This document shows positions 16,556 through 24,626 of a stretch of DNA of 64,000 nt, piece after piece. The position numbers and the translations under genes were made by a program. Below the pieces are notes generated by a model that saw only the letters and a program-made list of their open reading frames with translations, did not search any database and was not told where the DNA came from. This DNA is from Croceicoccus pelagius. GTDB taxonomy: Bacteria; Pseudomonadota; Alphaproteobacteria; Sphingomonadales; Sphingomonadaceae. Numbering within the stretch: the stretch's first letter is position 1; the number at the start of each line of letters is the position of its first letter. The stretch covers positions 124,001-188,000 of the forward strand of contig NZ_LYWY01000034.1 of assembly GCF_001661915.1 (NCBI RefSeq), given 5' to 3'.

Positions 16556-18208
16556 TCATGCCTGTTCCGGCTGCGTGCGCATCATGGCCTTGGCGATGAG
16601 GCGGCGGGTATTCTCGATACCGTAGAGCGCGATGAAACTGCCCATGCGCGGTCCTTGGCTCGATCCCAGCAGTGTTTCGTAGAGCGCACGGAACCAGTCG
16701 CGCAGATTCTCGAACCCGAACTCCTCGCGCTTGCCGATTTCATAGACTGCGGTCTGCAGGTCTTCCGCCGGGGTCTCGTCGTCAAATCCGCTCAATGCAC
16801 GGTCCAACGCGTTGAGCGCCTTCATCTCATTCGCGGCAGGAGGCCGTTTGACGAGGTGAGGCGCAACGAAATCGCGGTTGTAGGCCAGCGCCCGGTCGAC
16901 CAGCACGTCGAGATCGGGGTGCGCTGCCGGATCGGCATCGTGGATGTAATTGCCGAGGTAGTTCCAGACCTGCTCGCGCGTAGCTTCGGCGCCGAGCACG
17001 GAAACGAGGTTCAGCAACAGACCGAACGTGACCGGCAGGCTATCGCCCGCACCCGGCACTTGCGCGCCTTCATGCCCGCCGTTCGCGCCCAGCAAGTGCC
17101 ACGCAGCATTGCCCAGCTGCTGCTCGACCGGCTGCGACGGGATCTTTTCGCGGAACTGCCAGTACTCGTCGACCGCCTTGGGGATGATCCCGACGTGAAG
17201 TTGCTTCGCGCTTTTCGGTTCGCGGAAGAGGTAGAAGCCGAGGCTTTCCTCGCTGCCGTAGGTCAGCCATTCCTCGATCGTCAGGCCGTTGCCCTTGGAC
17301 TTGGAGATCTTCTCTCCGTTCGCGTCGAGGAACAGCTCGTAGATCATGCCCTCGGGCTTGCGCCCGCCGAGGATCTTCGCGATCTTGCCCGACTGCGTGA
17401 CGCTGTCGGTCAGATCCTTGCCGCACATTTCGTAATCGACACCCAGCGCGACCCAGCGCATCGCCCAGTCGACCTTCCACTGCAGCTTCGCCTGCCCGCC
17501 GAGGACCGAGTGCGTGACGATCGTCCCGTCGCTGTCCTTGAAGCTGACGAGCCCCTTGTCGGCATGGACCACGCTGACCGGCACCTGCAGCACCACGCCC
17601 GTCGTCGGGCTGACCGGCAGGACCGGCGAATAAGTGGCGCGGCGTTCCTCGCGAAGGGTCGGCAGCATGACGCCCATGATCGCGTCGTAATTACGCAGGA
17701 CATTCTTCAGCGCATCGTCGAACTGGCCCGAATTGTACCGGTCGCTGGCTGCGATGAATTCGTAGTCGAAGTCGAACCGGTCGAGAAATTCGCGCAGCAT
17801 CGCGTTGTTGCGCCCGCCGAAACTGTCGTTCGATCCGAAGGGATCGGGAATGCGCGACAGGGGCATGCCCAGATGTTCGGTCAGCATTTCCTTGTTCGGC
17901 ACGTTGTCCGGCACCTTGCGCAGGCCGTCCATGTCGTCCGAAAACGCCACCAGCCGCGTCGGGTGCCCGCCGGTCAGCACTTCGTAGGCGCGGCGGACCA
18001 GCGTGGTGCGAAGCACTTCCTGGAACGTTCCGATATGCGGCAGGCCCGAGGGGCCGTATCCGGTTTCGAACAGCACCGGCACGAGGTTGCCATCGGCATC
18101 GCGCTTTCCATCGGGGAAGCGTTTGGCCAACCGCTGGGCTTCCTGGAAGGGCCAGGCCTTGGAGGTTGCGGCGGCGGCTTGCAGCTGGTCTTGCGTCACG
18201 GTTTCCAT
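16556..18208 (-). CDS. lysS: Lysyl-tRNA synthetase, class I
   Basis: 550 residues from ATG 18208 (METVTQDQL); an upstream start at 18244 is unlikely. It is the class I (archaeal/alphaproteobacterial) type, not the common class II: the HIGH-like motif is SGLPHIGTFQE and the KMSKS-like motif is KISKSKGNGL. The insertion DYEMCGKDLTDSVTQSGKIA is a family block. It charges tRNA-Lys. No second lysyl synthetase is in the window. The metallopeptidase gene follows. Confidence 0.95.
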   Translation of the reverse strand: METVTQDQLQAAAATSKAWPFQEAQRLAKRFPDGKRDADGNLVPVLFETGYGPSGLPHIGTFQEVLRTTLVRRAYEVLTGGHPTRLVAFSDDMDGLRKVPDNVPNKEMLTEHLGMPLSRIPDPFGSNDSFGGRNNAMLREFLDRFDFDYEFIAASDRYNSGQFDDALKNVLRNYDAIMGVMLPTLREERRATYSPVLPVSPTTGVVLQVPVSVVHADKGLVSFKDSDGTIVTHSVLGGQAKLQWKVDWAMRWVALGVDYEMCGKDLTDSVTQSGKIAKILGGRKPEGMIYELFLDANGEKISKSKGNGLTIEEWLTYGSEESLGFYLFREPKSAKQLHVGIIPKAVDEYWQFREKIPSQPVEQQLGNAAWHLLGANGGHEGAQVPGAGDSLPVTFGLLLNLVSVLGAEATREQVWNYLGNYIHDADPAAHPDLDVLVDRALAYNRDFVAPHLVKRPPAANEMKALNALDRALSGFDDETPAEDLQTAVYEIGKREEFGFENLRDWFRALYETLLGSSQGPRMGSFIALYGIENTRRLIAKAMMRTQPEQA

Positions 18209-18305
18209 GCCGCGTGCCTTGGCCGCGAAAACGCCGAATCGCAAGGGCTGTCATTTTACCGGCAAGTCCTTACCTTTGCCCGTAACGCAATTTTGGAGGC
18301 CGACG

Positions 18306-18710
18306 ATGCGCAAGGGTTTGATCGCTTTGATGGGGGGCATGATGATGACCGGCTGCGTCACGGCCGAGGACGGGGAGCCGATGGCCGTTCCCGTCTGCCC
18401 GACCGAAACGCGCGGGTGGGAGGCGTGGGTGAACGCCATGCCCGGCCCCGATGCGACCCCGACCCTGATCGTGGTGGGAGAGGCGCTTCTGCCCGAGAAA
18501 GCCACCGCGACGCTGGCTGCAGGGCCGACCGACCGCATGATGCCGCCGGGACAGCGCGTTTCGCTTTCCGTCGAACCGTCGGACCAGGCCGCCGGGTGGC
18601 AGCCGCTGCGGCTTGAGATCAAGCCTGCCCTGCCCGAATATTCCAGCGTGATCGTGGGCTGTGGCGGGAATGCGATTGCCACCATCTCGCCTGTCGTAAC
18701 GGCCCAATAG
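18306..18710 (+). CDS. Small putative lipoprotein
   Basis: 134 residues from ATG 18306, with TTGGAGG upstream. The N-terminus MRKGLIALMGGMMMTGC is a lipoprotein signal peptide with the lipobox cysteine at residue 17. The mature part contains no domain I recognise; strands such as TPTLIVVGEALLPEKATATL and QRVSLSVEP suggest a beta-rich fold. It lies head to head with lysS and 13 bases before ppk2, probably co-transcribed with the latter. Function unknown. Confidence 0.7.
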   Translation: MRKGLIALMGGMMMTGCVTAEDGEPMAVPVCPTETRGWEAWVNAMPGPDATPTLIVVGEALLPEKATATLAAGPTDRMMPPGQRVSLSVEPSDQAAGWQPLRLEIKPALPEYSSVIVGCGGNAIATISPVVTAQ

Positions 18711-18723
18711 GGCGGACCGTTCG

Positions 18724-19497
18724 GTGAAGAGGAAGGACTACGACGACGCGCTGGATGAGCTGGCGCTGGAACTCGTCGGGATGGCGCGCTGGGCGAAGGC
18801 CAAGGGCGAGCGGATTGTCGTCATCTTCGAAGGGCGCGACACGGCGGGCAAGGGCGGCGCGATCAAGGCGATTCACGGCACCTTGAACCCGCGCCAGTGC
18901 CGCATCGCCGCCCTGCCCAAGCCGAGCGAGGACGAGAAAACGCAGTGGTATTTCCAGCGCTATGTCGCCCACCTGCCGTCGGCAGGCGAAATCGTGCTGT
19001 TCGACCGCAGCTGGTACAACCGCGCCGGTGTCGAAAAAGTCATGGGCTGGTCCAGCGAGGACGAGGCGCAACACTTCCTGCGCGCCGCGCCGATCTTCGA
19101 AAAGATGCTGGTCGATGACGGCATCCGCCTGTTCAAGTACTGGCTCACCGCCAGCCAGGAGGCGCAGGAAGAACGCTTCAAGGAACGGCTGGACGATCCG
19201 CTGAAGCGCTGGAAACTGTCGCCCACCGACATCGCGGCCCGCGATCTCTATGCCGACTATACCGCCGCGCGAGAGACTATCTTTGCCGAAACGCACACGG
19301 CATGGGCGCCGTGGACAGTGGTGGACTTCAACGATCAGAAGCGCGGGCGGCTGACGCTGGTACGCCACTTGCTGGACCGCCTGCCCGACACCCATGTCGA
19401 GCCGGAGGCGATCGAGTGGACCCCGCTGGGCCACGATCCCCTGACCGAGGACTTCAAGGTCCTGCGCCCGATCGAGAATTTTCCCGTCAAGGACTAG
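18724..19497 (+). CDS. ppk2: Polyphosphate kinase 2
   Basis: 257 residues from GTG 18724. The single PPK2 domain is complete: Walker A G37-R-D-T-A-G-K-G-G45, ALPKPSEDEKTQWYFQRYVA, Walker B LFDRSWYNRAGVEKVMG, and the lid RLDDPLKRWKLSPTD. PPK2 enzymes transfer phosphate between polyphosphate and nucleotides, mainly regenerating GTP or ATP from polyphosphate. Which nucleotide is preferred cannot be told from the sequence. An inverted repeat follows at 19510-19547. Confidence 0.92.
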   Translation: MKRKDYDDALDELALELVGMARWAKAKGERIVVIFEGRDTAGKGGAIKAIHGTLNPRQCRIAALPKPSEDEKTQWYFQRYVAHLPSAGEIVLFDRSWYNRAGVEKVMGWSSEDEAQHFLRAAPIFEKMLVDDGIRLFKYWLTASQEAQEERFKERLDDPLKRWKLSPTDIAARDLYADYTAARETIFAETHTAWAPWTVVDFNDQKRGRLTLVRHLLDRLPDTHVEPEAIEWTPLGHDPLTEDFKVLRPIENFPVKD

Positions 19498-19509
19498 GCC
19501 TGCCAATTT

Positions 19510-19547
19510 GCAGCGGGTGACAAAGGTTACACCCTGTCACCCACTGC
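19510..19547 (+). terminator. Inverted repeat downstream of ppk2
   Basis: GCAGCGGGTGACA (19510-19522) pairs with TGTCACCCACTGC (19535-19547), one mismatch in 13, 12-base loop. There is no T-run. The loop contains GGTTACACC, which recurs at 19598-19606. The rest of the 267-base gap to 19764 shows only the reverse-strand terminator at 19702-19736. Confidence 0.5.
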
Positions 19548-19701
19548 ATTCACACCGAGCGCCGCAGAAATGCGCGGGTTCGGGCTGCGCGGCACAGGGT
19601 TACACCTTGCGCGCAAAAGACGACGACGATGGACACGATGAAAGAGCCGATCGTCAGGCGTGACAGATCGGACCCGAGTAGGAAAACAGTTTTCGTAACT
19701 G

Positions 19702-19736
19702 CAAAACGGCGCGCGCTTCCCCACAAGCACGCGCCG
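19702..19736 (-). terminator. Intrinsic terminator of the small secreted gene (minus strand)
   Basis: On the minus strand GGCGCGTGCTT pairs with AAGCGCGCGCC (one mismatch) and is followed by GTTTTGC. It lies 29 bases after the stop of the gene at 19765-20055. Confidence 0.7.
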
Positions 19737-19764
19737 CATCCGGCCCGTCAGGGCCGAGCGCGTT

Positions 19765-20055
19765 TCACCGGATATTGGTGAAGATCGCGTTGGTCAGATA
19801 ACTGGCCCGCTGCACATCGTTCGCCTTGGTCTGCGCCAGCGGGCGGACGAGCGGGACCTTCTTTTCCGCCAGCACCGGAAGCGTCATCTCCTGCCGGTTA
19901 TAGGGCCGGCGGCGCGTCTCGCCCTCAGCAAAGACGGAAACCGGCCGCATCGAAGCGGCGACATCGGCCTTGATGCGCGACGGCATGTCGGAATCGGCAG
20001 AGATCTGCGGCCCGGGCGCGACGAGAAGCAGGGCGGCGGCAGTGATGGTAAGCAT
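19765..20055 (-). CDS. Small secreted hypothetical protein
   Basis: 96 residues from ATG 20055, with GGGGGA upstream. The first ~20 residues (MLTITAAALLLVAPGPQISA) look like a signal peptide without a lipobox. The mature part is short and basic, with repeated Val-Arg-Pro and Arg-Arg-Arg-Pro stretches; no domain is recognised. It has its own terminator, which supports expression as a separate unit. Confidence 0.6.
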   Translation of the reverse strand: MLTITAAALLLVAPGPQISADSDMPSRIKADVAASMRPVSVFAEGETRRRPYNRQEMTLPVLAEKKVPLVRPLAQTKANDVQRASYLTNAIFTNIR

Positions 20056-20170
20056 GGCAATCCCCCGTGTTGCTGACGGAGGTATACCACAGGGCACCGA
20101 GTCGGGCCGCGTGATTTGGGTCACGGGTTCATATCGAGAGTTCAATGTCTCTAGACGCCCATCCAAACGC

Positions 20171-20932
20171 TCACTTTAGGAAATCTTCGATCTCAATCGC
20201 CCAATACGTCTCTTCCTTTTGAATGACGTCGTCCGCTGCGATCAACTGCATAGCTGCCGTCTTGAAGATGCGCTTGAGACTTTCGTCAGTCTTGAATTTA
20301 TGGAGCGCCGCCCAGAAGATTTCCCCGCTCGGTGCGAGCCGCTCTGCGTAATCGAGGATGTCCTCAATTTCGCAATCTTCTGCGATTTCCCTTTCAAGCC
20401 AAAATTTCACAACCGTAGCTTCGATGCTCTCGACCTCGGCAGGATGAAAATCTCGGTCGCAGCGAGCCAGAAAGACGAGAGCATTTAGCAGTGAAACAAG
20501 GTCTGCGCGCTGACGAACAGAGAGCCCCCATGACAGCCCGCTTTTCGTAACCTTATTCGGATCGAATTGGGCGAAGAAAGCGTCCACAGGGCTGAGCGTT
20601 TCGCCGGTTCGAGGGTCGAAAATTTCGATCACCCTATCCAGCCTAAAACTTCTATGAGCACGTCGGTGGTGGCAATATGCTTGGACGTAGCTCTTGTCGG
20701 CTCTGACTTGAAGCTGCCGACACGTGATTACGCGCTGTGAAGTTTTTCCCGCAGCATCTTCATATTCTATGATTAGGCTCAGACCTGAAATATCTGACGA
20801 AAGAGATTCATCACCTGCGTCGGCCTCGTGATCATCCTCGTCGATCTGGTCGACGCCAATCTTCAAAAGATTGGCAAAACGCGCGTGAAGCCGAGGCATC
20901 ACGGCGTTGTGAACTTGTTCTCGCAACCCCAT
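20171..20932 (-). CDS. WYL-like plus TerB-like domain protein
   Basis: 253 residues. Residues ~50-115 look like a WYL domain lacking an attached helix-turn-helix: ITCRQLQVRADKSYVQAYCH, RRAHRSFRLDRVIEIFDPRT. The C-terminal half is all-helical and TerB-like, with LLNALVFLARCDRDFHPAEV and the typical acidic loop LIAADDVIQKEETYWA. WYL domains sense ligands or nucleic acids in many bacterial regulators; TerB-like domains occur in stress and defence proteins. Base composition is visibly lower in GC than both neighbours, suggesting transfer. Function unknown; no phage-defence partner gene is adjacent. Confidence 0.62.
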   Translation of the reverse strand: MGLREQVHNAVMPRLHARFANLLKIGVDQIDEDDHEADAGDESLSSDISGLSLIIEYEDAAGKTSQRVITCRQLQVRADKSYVQAYCHHRRAHRSFRLDRVIEIFDPRTGETLSPVDAFFAQFDPNKVTKSGLSWGLSVRQRADLVSLLNALVFLARCDRDFHPAEVESIEATVVKFWLEREIAEDCEIEDILDYAERLAPSGEIFWAALHKFKTDESLKRIFKTAAMQLIAADDVIQKEETYWAIEIEDFLK

Positions 20933-20933
20933 T

Positions 20934-20953
20934 CAAACAACCCCCATTGTTTG
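20934..20953 (-). promoter_or_regulatory. Inverted repeat enclosing the ribosome-binding site of the WYL/TerB gene
   Basis: On the minus strand CAAACAA-TGGGGG-TTGTTTG ends one base before the ATG at 20932. The GGGGG in the 6-base loop is the only ribosome-binding site candidate. In RNA the 7-bp stem would restrict access to it; in DNA the same element could be an operator. Confidence 0.5.
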
Positions 20954-21024
20954 TCGAGGAAAGAACTTAGCTCACAACGCCGCTAATACAAGTCACTCAA
21001 ATAAAATGATTACTTAGGGGCCAA

Positions 21025-22077
21025 TTACTCCGCCGCTTCGGTATCCCCGAACAGGCCCGGACCGTCATCCTCGGCGTCGTTGGCTTCTTCGCCCTTGGCG
21101 GCCTTGCGGCGGTTGTCGAAGTTTGACCACACGGTGTTCCAGTCGCCCTTGGTCGCGCCCTTCGAATACTCGGTCGCGCGGGTTTCGAAGAAGTTGGCAT
21201 GCTCCACCCCGTTGAGCAGCGGCGTCAGCCACGGCAGCGGGTGTTCCTCGATCATGTAGATTTCGGGAAGGCCAAGCTGCGACAGGCGCCAGTCGGCGAT
21301 GTAGCGGATGTAGCGCTTGATTTCCTTCGCGCTCATCCCCGGAACAGGGCCCTGTTCGAAGGCCAAGTCGATGAAGGCATCTTCAAGGCGCACCGTTTTC
21401 TGGCACGTGTCGATGATGTCTTCCTTCACTGCCTTCGTCAGGCAGCCGCGTTCGGCGCAGAAGGCGTGAAACAGGCGGGTGATGCCTTCGCAGTGCAGCG
21501 ATTCGTCGCGCACCGACCACGACACGATCTGGCCCATGCCCTTCATCTTGTTGAAGCGCGGGAAATTCATCAGCATCGCGAAGCTGGCGAAAAGCTGAAG
21601 CCCTTCGGTAAAGCCGCCGAACATGGCGAGCGTGCGGGCGATATCCTCGTCGTTGTCGACGCCGAACTGCTGAAGGTAGTCGTGCTTGTCCTTCATCTCC
21701 GAATATTCGAGGAACATGCCGTACTCGCTCTCCGGCATGCCGATCGTATCGAGGAGATGCGAATAGGCGGCGATGTGGATCGTCTCCATGTTGGAGAACG
21801 CGGCCAGCATCATCTTGACCTCTGTCGGCTTGAACACGCGGCCGTACTTTTCGTGGTAGCAGTCCTGCACCTCGACGTCGGCCTGCGTGAAGAAGCGGAA
21901 GATCTGCGTCAGCAGGTTGCGTTCATGGTCCGACAGCTTCTGCGCCCAGTCGCGGCAATCCTCACCCAGGGGAACTTCCTCGGGCATCCAGTGGACCTGC
22001 TGCTGACGCTTCCAGAACTCGTACGCCCAGGGGTACTCGAACGGCTTGTAGGTCTTGCGGGCTTCGAGCAGCGACAT
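21025..22077 (-). CDS. nrdB: Ribonucleotide reductase class Ia beta subunit
   Basis: 350 residues. NrdB landmarks: the diiron ligand and radical stretch NMETIHIAAYSHLLDTIG with the tyrosyl-radical tyrosine, plus ADVEVQDCYHEKY, FTEGLQLFASFAMLMNF and SVRDESLHCEGITRLFHAF. The C-terminal tail ends acidic (GPGLFGDTEAAE), as needed to dock on NrdA. It holds the radical cofactor for reduction of ribonucleotides. Unusually, its partner nrdA lies about 18 kb away on the same strand. A NrdR-box-like site lies at 22122-22137. Confidence 0.95.
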   Translation of the reverse strand: MSLLEARKTYKPFEYPWAYEFWKRQQQVHWMPEEVPLGEDCRDWAQKLSDHERNLLTQIFRFFTQADVEVQDCYHEKYGRVFKPTEVKMMLAAFSNMETIHIAAYSHLLDTIGMPESEYGMFLEYSEMKDKHDYLQQFGVDNDEDIARTLAMFGGFTEGLQLFASFAMLMNFPRFNKMKGMGQIVSWSVRDESLHCEGITRLFHAFCAERGCLTKAVKEDIIDTCQKTVRLEDAFIDLAFEQGPVPGMSAKEIKRYIRYIADWRLSQLGLPEIYMIEEHPLPWLTPLLNGVEHANFFETRATEYSKGATKGDWNTVWSNFDNRRKAAKGEEANDAEDDGPGLFGDTEAAE

Positions 22078-22121
22078 GGGCGGTTTTCTCCGTTCGGGTG
22101 CGAGTCAGTTCGGGCGTCGAG

Positions 22122-22137
22122 CCACAAGATATAGCAT
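22122..22137 (-). promoter_or_regulatory. Candidate NrdR box upstream of nrdB
   Basis: Minus-strand ATGCTATATCTTGTGG matches the NrdR consensus form ACACTATATCTTGTGT at 13 of 16 positions. It lies 45 bases before the nrdB start, where a repressor of RNR transcription would act. NrdR boxes usually occur in pairs; I see only one good copy. Confidence 0.5.
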
Positions 22138-22191
22138 GGCATCGCCGCTCCGTTACGTACCGGTTGCGTCTTTTCCCCAGCCGGGGCGCGG

Positions 22192-22200
22192 TTATCCACG
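22192..22200 (+). promoter_or_regulatory. DnaA-box-like nonamer upstream of nrdB
   Basis: TTATCCACG differs from the strong box TTATCCACA only at the last base. It lies 115 bases upstream of nrdB; a similar TTATCCACT lies upstream of nrdA in the same relative orientation. Confidence 0.35.
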
Positions 22201-22358
22201 ACGCCTTTTCACCCGCCTGTCCGATATGGGGACTTGCGCCATCGCCTTCCAGATGGCGCCCGAGTCGCGCATGGTTAACGGCCTGCCGCACCGGCCATGC
22301 CGCTCGTCGTGAAAGGGCCGAAAAAGGCGGAATACGGCGGAAATCAGGCACTTTTGGC

Positions 22359-22384
22359 GGAACGGGGTGTGCGGGCGACGCGTT
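22359..22384 (+). promoter_or_regulatory. EcfG-type (general stress response) promoter
   Basis: GGAAC (22359-22363), a 17-base spacer and CGTT (22381-22384) match the alphaproteobacterial EcfG sigma-factor consensus GGAAC-N16/17-CGTT exactly. It points at the DUF2171 gene starting at 22466, giving a leader of about 75 bases. Confidence 0.65.
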
Positions 22385-22465
22385 TATGTTGCAAGCCGGC
22401 CGGGGGTATGTTCCCCTTCGCCCTCGGCCGGTCACCCATCCACTTTTCCGGAAGGAGTGCATGAC

Positions 22466-22723
22466 ATGAGCATTGCGAGCCAAATCAAGGAACACATGAA
22501 AGTCATCGGCGCAGACGGCGCCCCCGTCGGCAAGGTCGACGGCATCGAGGGCGAGCGTATCAAGCTGACCAAGGACAGCACCAGCGCGGGCTTTGACCAG
22601 GAAACCCATCACGGCCATCACCACTACCTGCCGATCGGCCTCGTCGCCGACGTGGAAGGCGACACGGTACGCCTCTCGGCAACCGGCGCAAACGCCGCCG
22701 AACTGTTCGAGGAAGAGGCCTGA
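22466..22723 (+). CDS. DUF2171 protein (PRC-barrel-like), copy 1
   Basis: 85 residues from ATG 22466, with GGAAGGAG upstream. The DUF2171 core is IKEHMKVIGADGAPVGKVDG, IEGERIKLTKDS and a histidine-rich insert HHGHHHYLP before the last strands LVADVEGDTVRLSA. The family is small, soluble and beta-rich; its function is not established. Two further copies lie at 24293 and 24627. The EcfG-type promoter upstream suggests this copy belongs to the general stress regulon. A strong terminator follows at 22783-22814. Confidence 0.85.
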   Translation: MSIASQIKEHMKVIGADGAPVGKVDGIEGERIKLTKDSTSAGFDQETHHGHHHYLPIGLVADVEGDTVRLSATGANAAELFEEEA

Positions 22724-22782
22724 GGGCCTGACCTTATAATGGGCCCCCACCCAACGGAAGGCTGACCGGCCTTCGCGAAACG

Positions 22783-22814
22783 CCCCCTCCCCGCACCTGC
22801 GGCGAGGGGGTTTT
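22783..22814 (+). terminator. Intrinsic terminator after DUF2171 copy 1
   Basis: CCCCCTC (22783-22789) pairs with GAGGGGG (22804-22810), followed by TTTT. The sulfotransferase on the other strand ends at 22825, so it may be shared. Confidence 0.8.
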
Positions 22815-22824
22815 CATTTGGGTT

Positions 22825-23625
22825 TCATCTGGAGCCGCCAAGCTTCCGCCGCACGCCCGCCACCAGCCTTCGGGCAGAGCGCGCGTTGAGGCCCCAGCCC
22901 GACCCTTGCAGGTGCTGCAACCGCTCCGCCCCGATGGCGGCGACTTGCGCTTCGTCCAGATCCTCGCCCAGCCATGCCAGCAGGGGCGCGAAGCCTTCGG
23001 GCTTTCCGTCGTAGTCGGCGTGGTCGATCAGGAAAGTGCGCTTCGGCTCCTTTGCATGGAACTCGCGGTACCAGCGCGTCGCCTCGGTCAACTGGGCGCG
23101 GGCGGTGTCGGCATCGCGGTCCTTCCACCAGCCGGAACGCAGCGTCTTTTCGACATCGCGCGTGTTGAACACGATCCGAGCATCCGGAAAGGCATCGAGC
23201 ATGAAGCGCATCGCGTGGCGGAACGTATCCTCACCGATCACTTCGGGCAGATAGCGGATTTCTTTGAAGCCCGTGACCCGCGTACCCGGCGGCGGGCAGA
23301 GCACCTCCTTCGTAAAGGCCAAGGCCAGCGAGGCGGCAAAGGCGCGGGGGTCGATCGTGTCGATCCCGTACCAAGGCGTATGCGGCCCGTCGGCAAGGTG
23401 CCCGAAACGGTCGTGGGCGTCGCGCACGACGTGGGCGGCATCGGCAAGTGCGTTCAGCGCGCCGCCGTTCTCTCCCCTGATGCAATAGCCGGGGACGGCG
23501 TTCAGCAGGTTGGTCAGCGCGGTCGAACCCGACCTGCCGAACGTGACCACGAATAGATACTGCAAAGTCCCTGCCCCTGCTGGTGCCAGCCTGTACCGAT
23601 CATCTCGGCACAGGGATTGCGCCAT
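22825..23625 (-). CDS. Sulfotransferase family protein
   Basis: 266 residues as drawn from ATG 23625; a TTG start at 23565 with a good purine tract upstream would begin right at LQYLFVVTFGRSGST and is a serious alternative. The 5'-phosphosulfate loop is TFGRSGSTALTNLLNAVPG, and the 3'-phosphate contact resembles DARIVFNTRDVEKTLRSGWW. Such enzymes transfer sulfate from PAPS to small molecules or glycans; the acceptor is unknown. It is distinct from the relic at 14602. Confidence 0.8.
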   Translation of the reverse strand: MAQSLCRDDRYRLAPAGAGTLQYLFVVTFGRSGSTALTNLLNAVPGYCIRGENGGALNALADAAHVVRDAHDRFGHLADGPHTPWYGIDTIDPRAFAASLALAFTKEVLCPPPGTRVTGFKEIRYLPEVIGEDTFRHAMRFMLDAFPDARIVFNTRDVEKTLRSGWWKDRDADTARAQLTEATRWYREFHAKEPKRTFLIDHADYDGKPEGFAPLLAWLGEDLDEAQVAAIGAERLQHLQGSGWGLNARSARRLVAGVRRKLGGSR

Positions 23626-23652
23626 TGCAAGGGCGGCAGGGCGCTTGTCCGC

Positions 23653-24066
23653 TTACTTACGGACAGCGCCCAAGTTCCAGAACCAGCGCGGGTCGAGGCG
23701 GCAGCTCTTACGGTTGCGCCACATCCGGATGTAGAGCCACAGGCCCAAGAAACTGAAGAAGATCATCGCCAGACCCGACAGGACCGAGATGCCCGTGCCG
23801 ATGGGGCCGAACGTCTCGCCCGAGTGCAAGTGATGGAACAGGCCGACCATGCCGCGGATGCCGGTCGCGCCCTCGCGCGGGGGCATGCAGCGCCAGCCTT
23901 CGGGGCATGCGAAACCCGCCGGCGGGGTCCGCGCAGCGGCTGCCGCAGCGGGTTCTGCAGAGCTGGCAGGCCAGAGAACCGCAACCTGGCTCAACACGCC
24001 AGTGACTGCGATCCAGAGCAGAAAACCGCCGAAAAAGACCGACAACCAGCGATGCCACTTGCGCAT
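23653..24066 (-). CDS. PepSY-associated transmembrane-type protein
   Basis: 137 residues. An N-terminal membrane segment (MRKWHRWLSVFFGGFLLWIA) and a second one near residue 95 (GISVLSGLAMIFFSFLGLWL) flank a periplasmic segment with two cysteines (FACPEGWRCMPP). The RKWHRWLS start and HHLHSGETFGPIG block match small PepSY-TM proteins, often linked to iron uptake or reduction. A TonB-dependent receptor lies 6 kb away, but no direct link is visible. Confidence 0.65.
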   Translation of the reverse strand: MRKWHRWLSVFFGGFLLWIAVTGVLSQVAVLWPASSAEPAAAAAARTPPAGFACPEGWRCMPPREGATGIRGMVGLFHHLHSGETFGPIGTGISVLSGLAMIFFSFLGLWLYIRMWRNRKSCRLDPRWFWNLGAVRK

Positions 24067-24292
24067 TTTCAGTCCCTTTGATGAAAATTACCGGATCGGG
24101 ATGGCGGCCTATTTCACGCCTGCGGCGCAATAAACCATCACACTGTCGCAGATTGTAACCGTTTGCGCAGTTACCGCCGCCGCAACCATGATTTTCGGAA
24201 TCAGAATAACCACCCTTTTTTGCGCATCGTTCAATCCCGGCTGTCATTTCTTGGACCTGCGTGATCGCAAACGCACGAGACCAGGAAAAAGG

Positions 24293-24475
24293 ATGAACGA
24301 CATGCTTGAGAAACTCGGAGTGAAGAGTGGAATGGCCGTGTTCGACGCGGAGGGTCAGTCGCTGGGCGCCATCGAGACCGTGGGCGACAACGACTTCACC
24401 GTCGGCTCGAAGGGCTACACCGTCAAGGACATCGAAATGGTCGAGCCAAGCGGAGTGTATCTCTCGGTCAGGTAA
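24293..24475 (+). CDS. DUF2171 protein, copy 2 (short)
   Basis: 60 residues from ATG 24293 behind AAAAAGG. The core MLEKLGVKSGMAVFDAEGQS, LGAIETVGDNDFTV and YTVKDIEMVEPSGVYLS follows the DUF2171 strand order in minimal form, without the KEHM and ERIKLTK signatures of the other copies. It could alternatively be called a PRC-barrel-like stub. The 226 bases upstream contain no EcfG-type promoter. Confidence 0.7.
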   Translation: MNDMLEKLGVKSGMAVFDAEGQSLGAIETVGDNDFTVGSKGYTVKDIEMVEPSGVYLSVR

Positions 24476-24626
24476 ACGGTCCCGGCTCTTGGAAAAGCCG
24501 ATCGATCAGCCAAGTCAGGCACCCCACGGCCGACCCGCCACAGGCCGTTCCCCCGACGCGCCGAGGCGTGGACCCGATCACCGATCTGCCCGTTAATATA
24601 GTAAATACAGACAGATAGGAGATCTT

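Larger units (their letters stand above)
22078..22465. other. Intergenic control region nrdB / DUF2171
   Basis: 388 bases between divergent genes, with no convincing ORF. From the nrdB side it holds a NrdR-box-like palindrome (22122-22137) and a DnaA-box-like TTATCCACG (22192-22200). From the DUF2171 side it holds an EcfG-type promoter (22359-22384) and three GGCGGAA copies (22326, 22336, 22356), spaced 10 and 20 bases, that is, on one face of the helix. The segment 22201-22320 shows nothing I can name. Confidence 0.6.

Noticed and set aside
16655-18616. A 653-codon open frame antisense to lysS
   Set aside because: High GC removes stop codons from the opposite strand. The translation is low in hydrophobic order and resembles no family, while lysS on the minus strand is complete.
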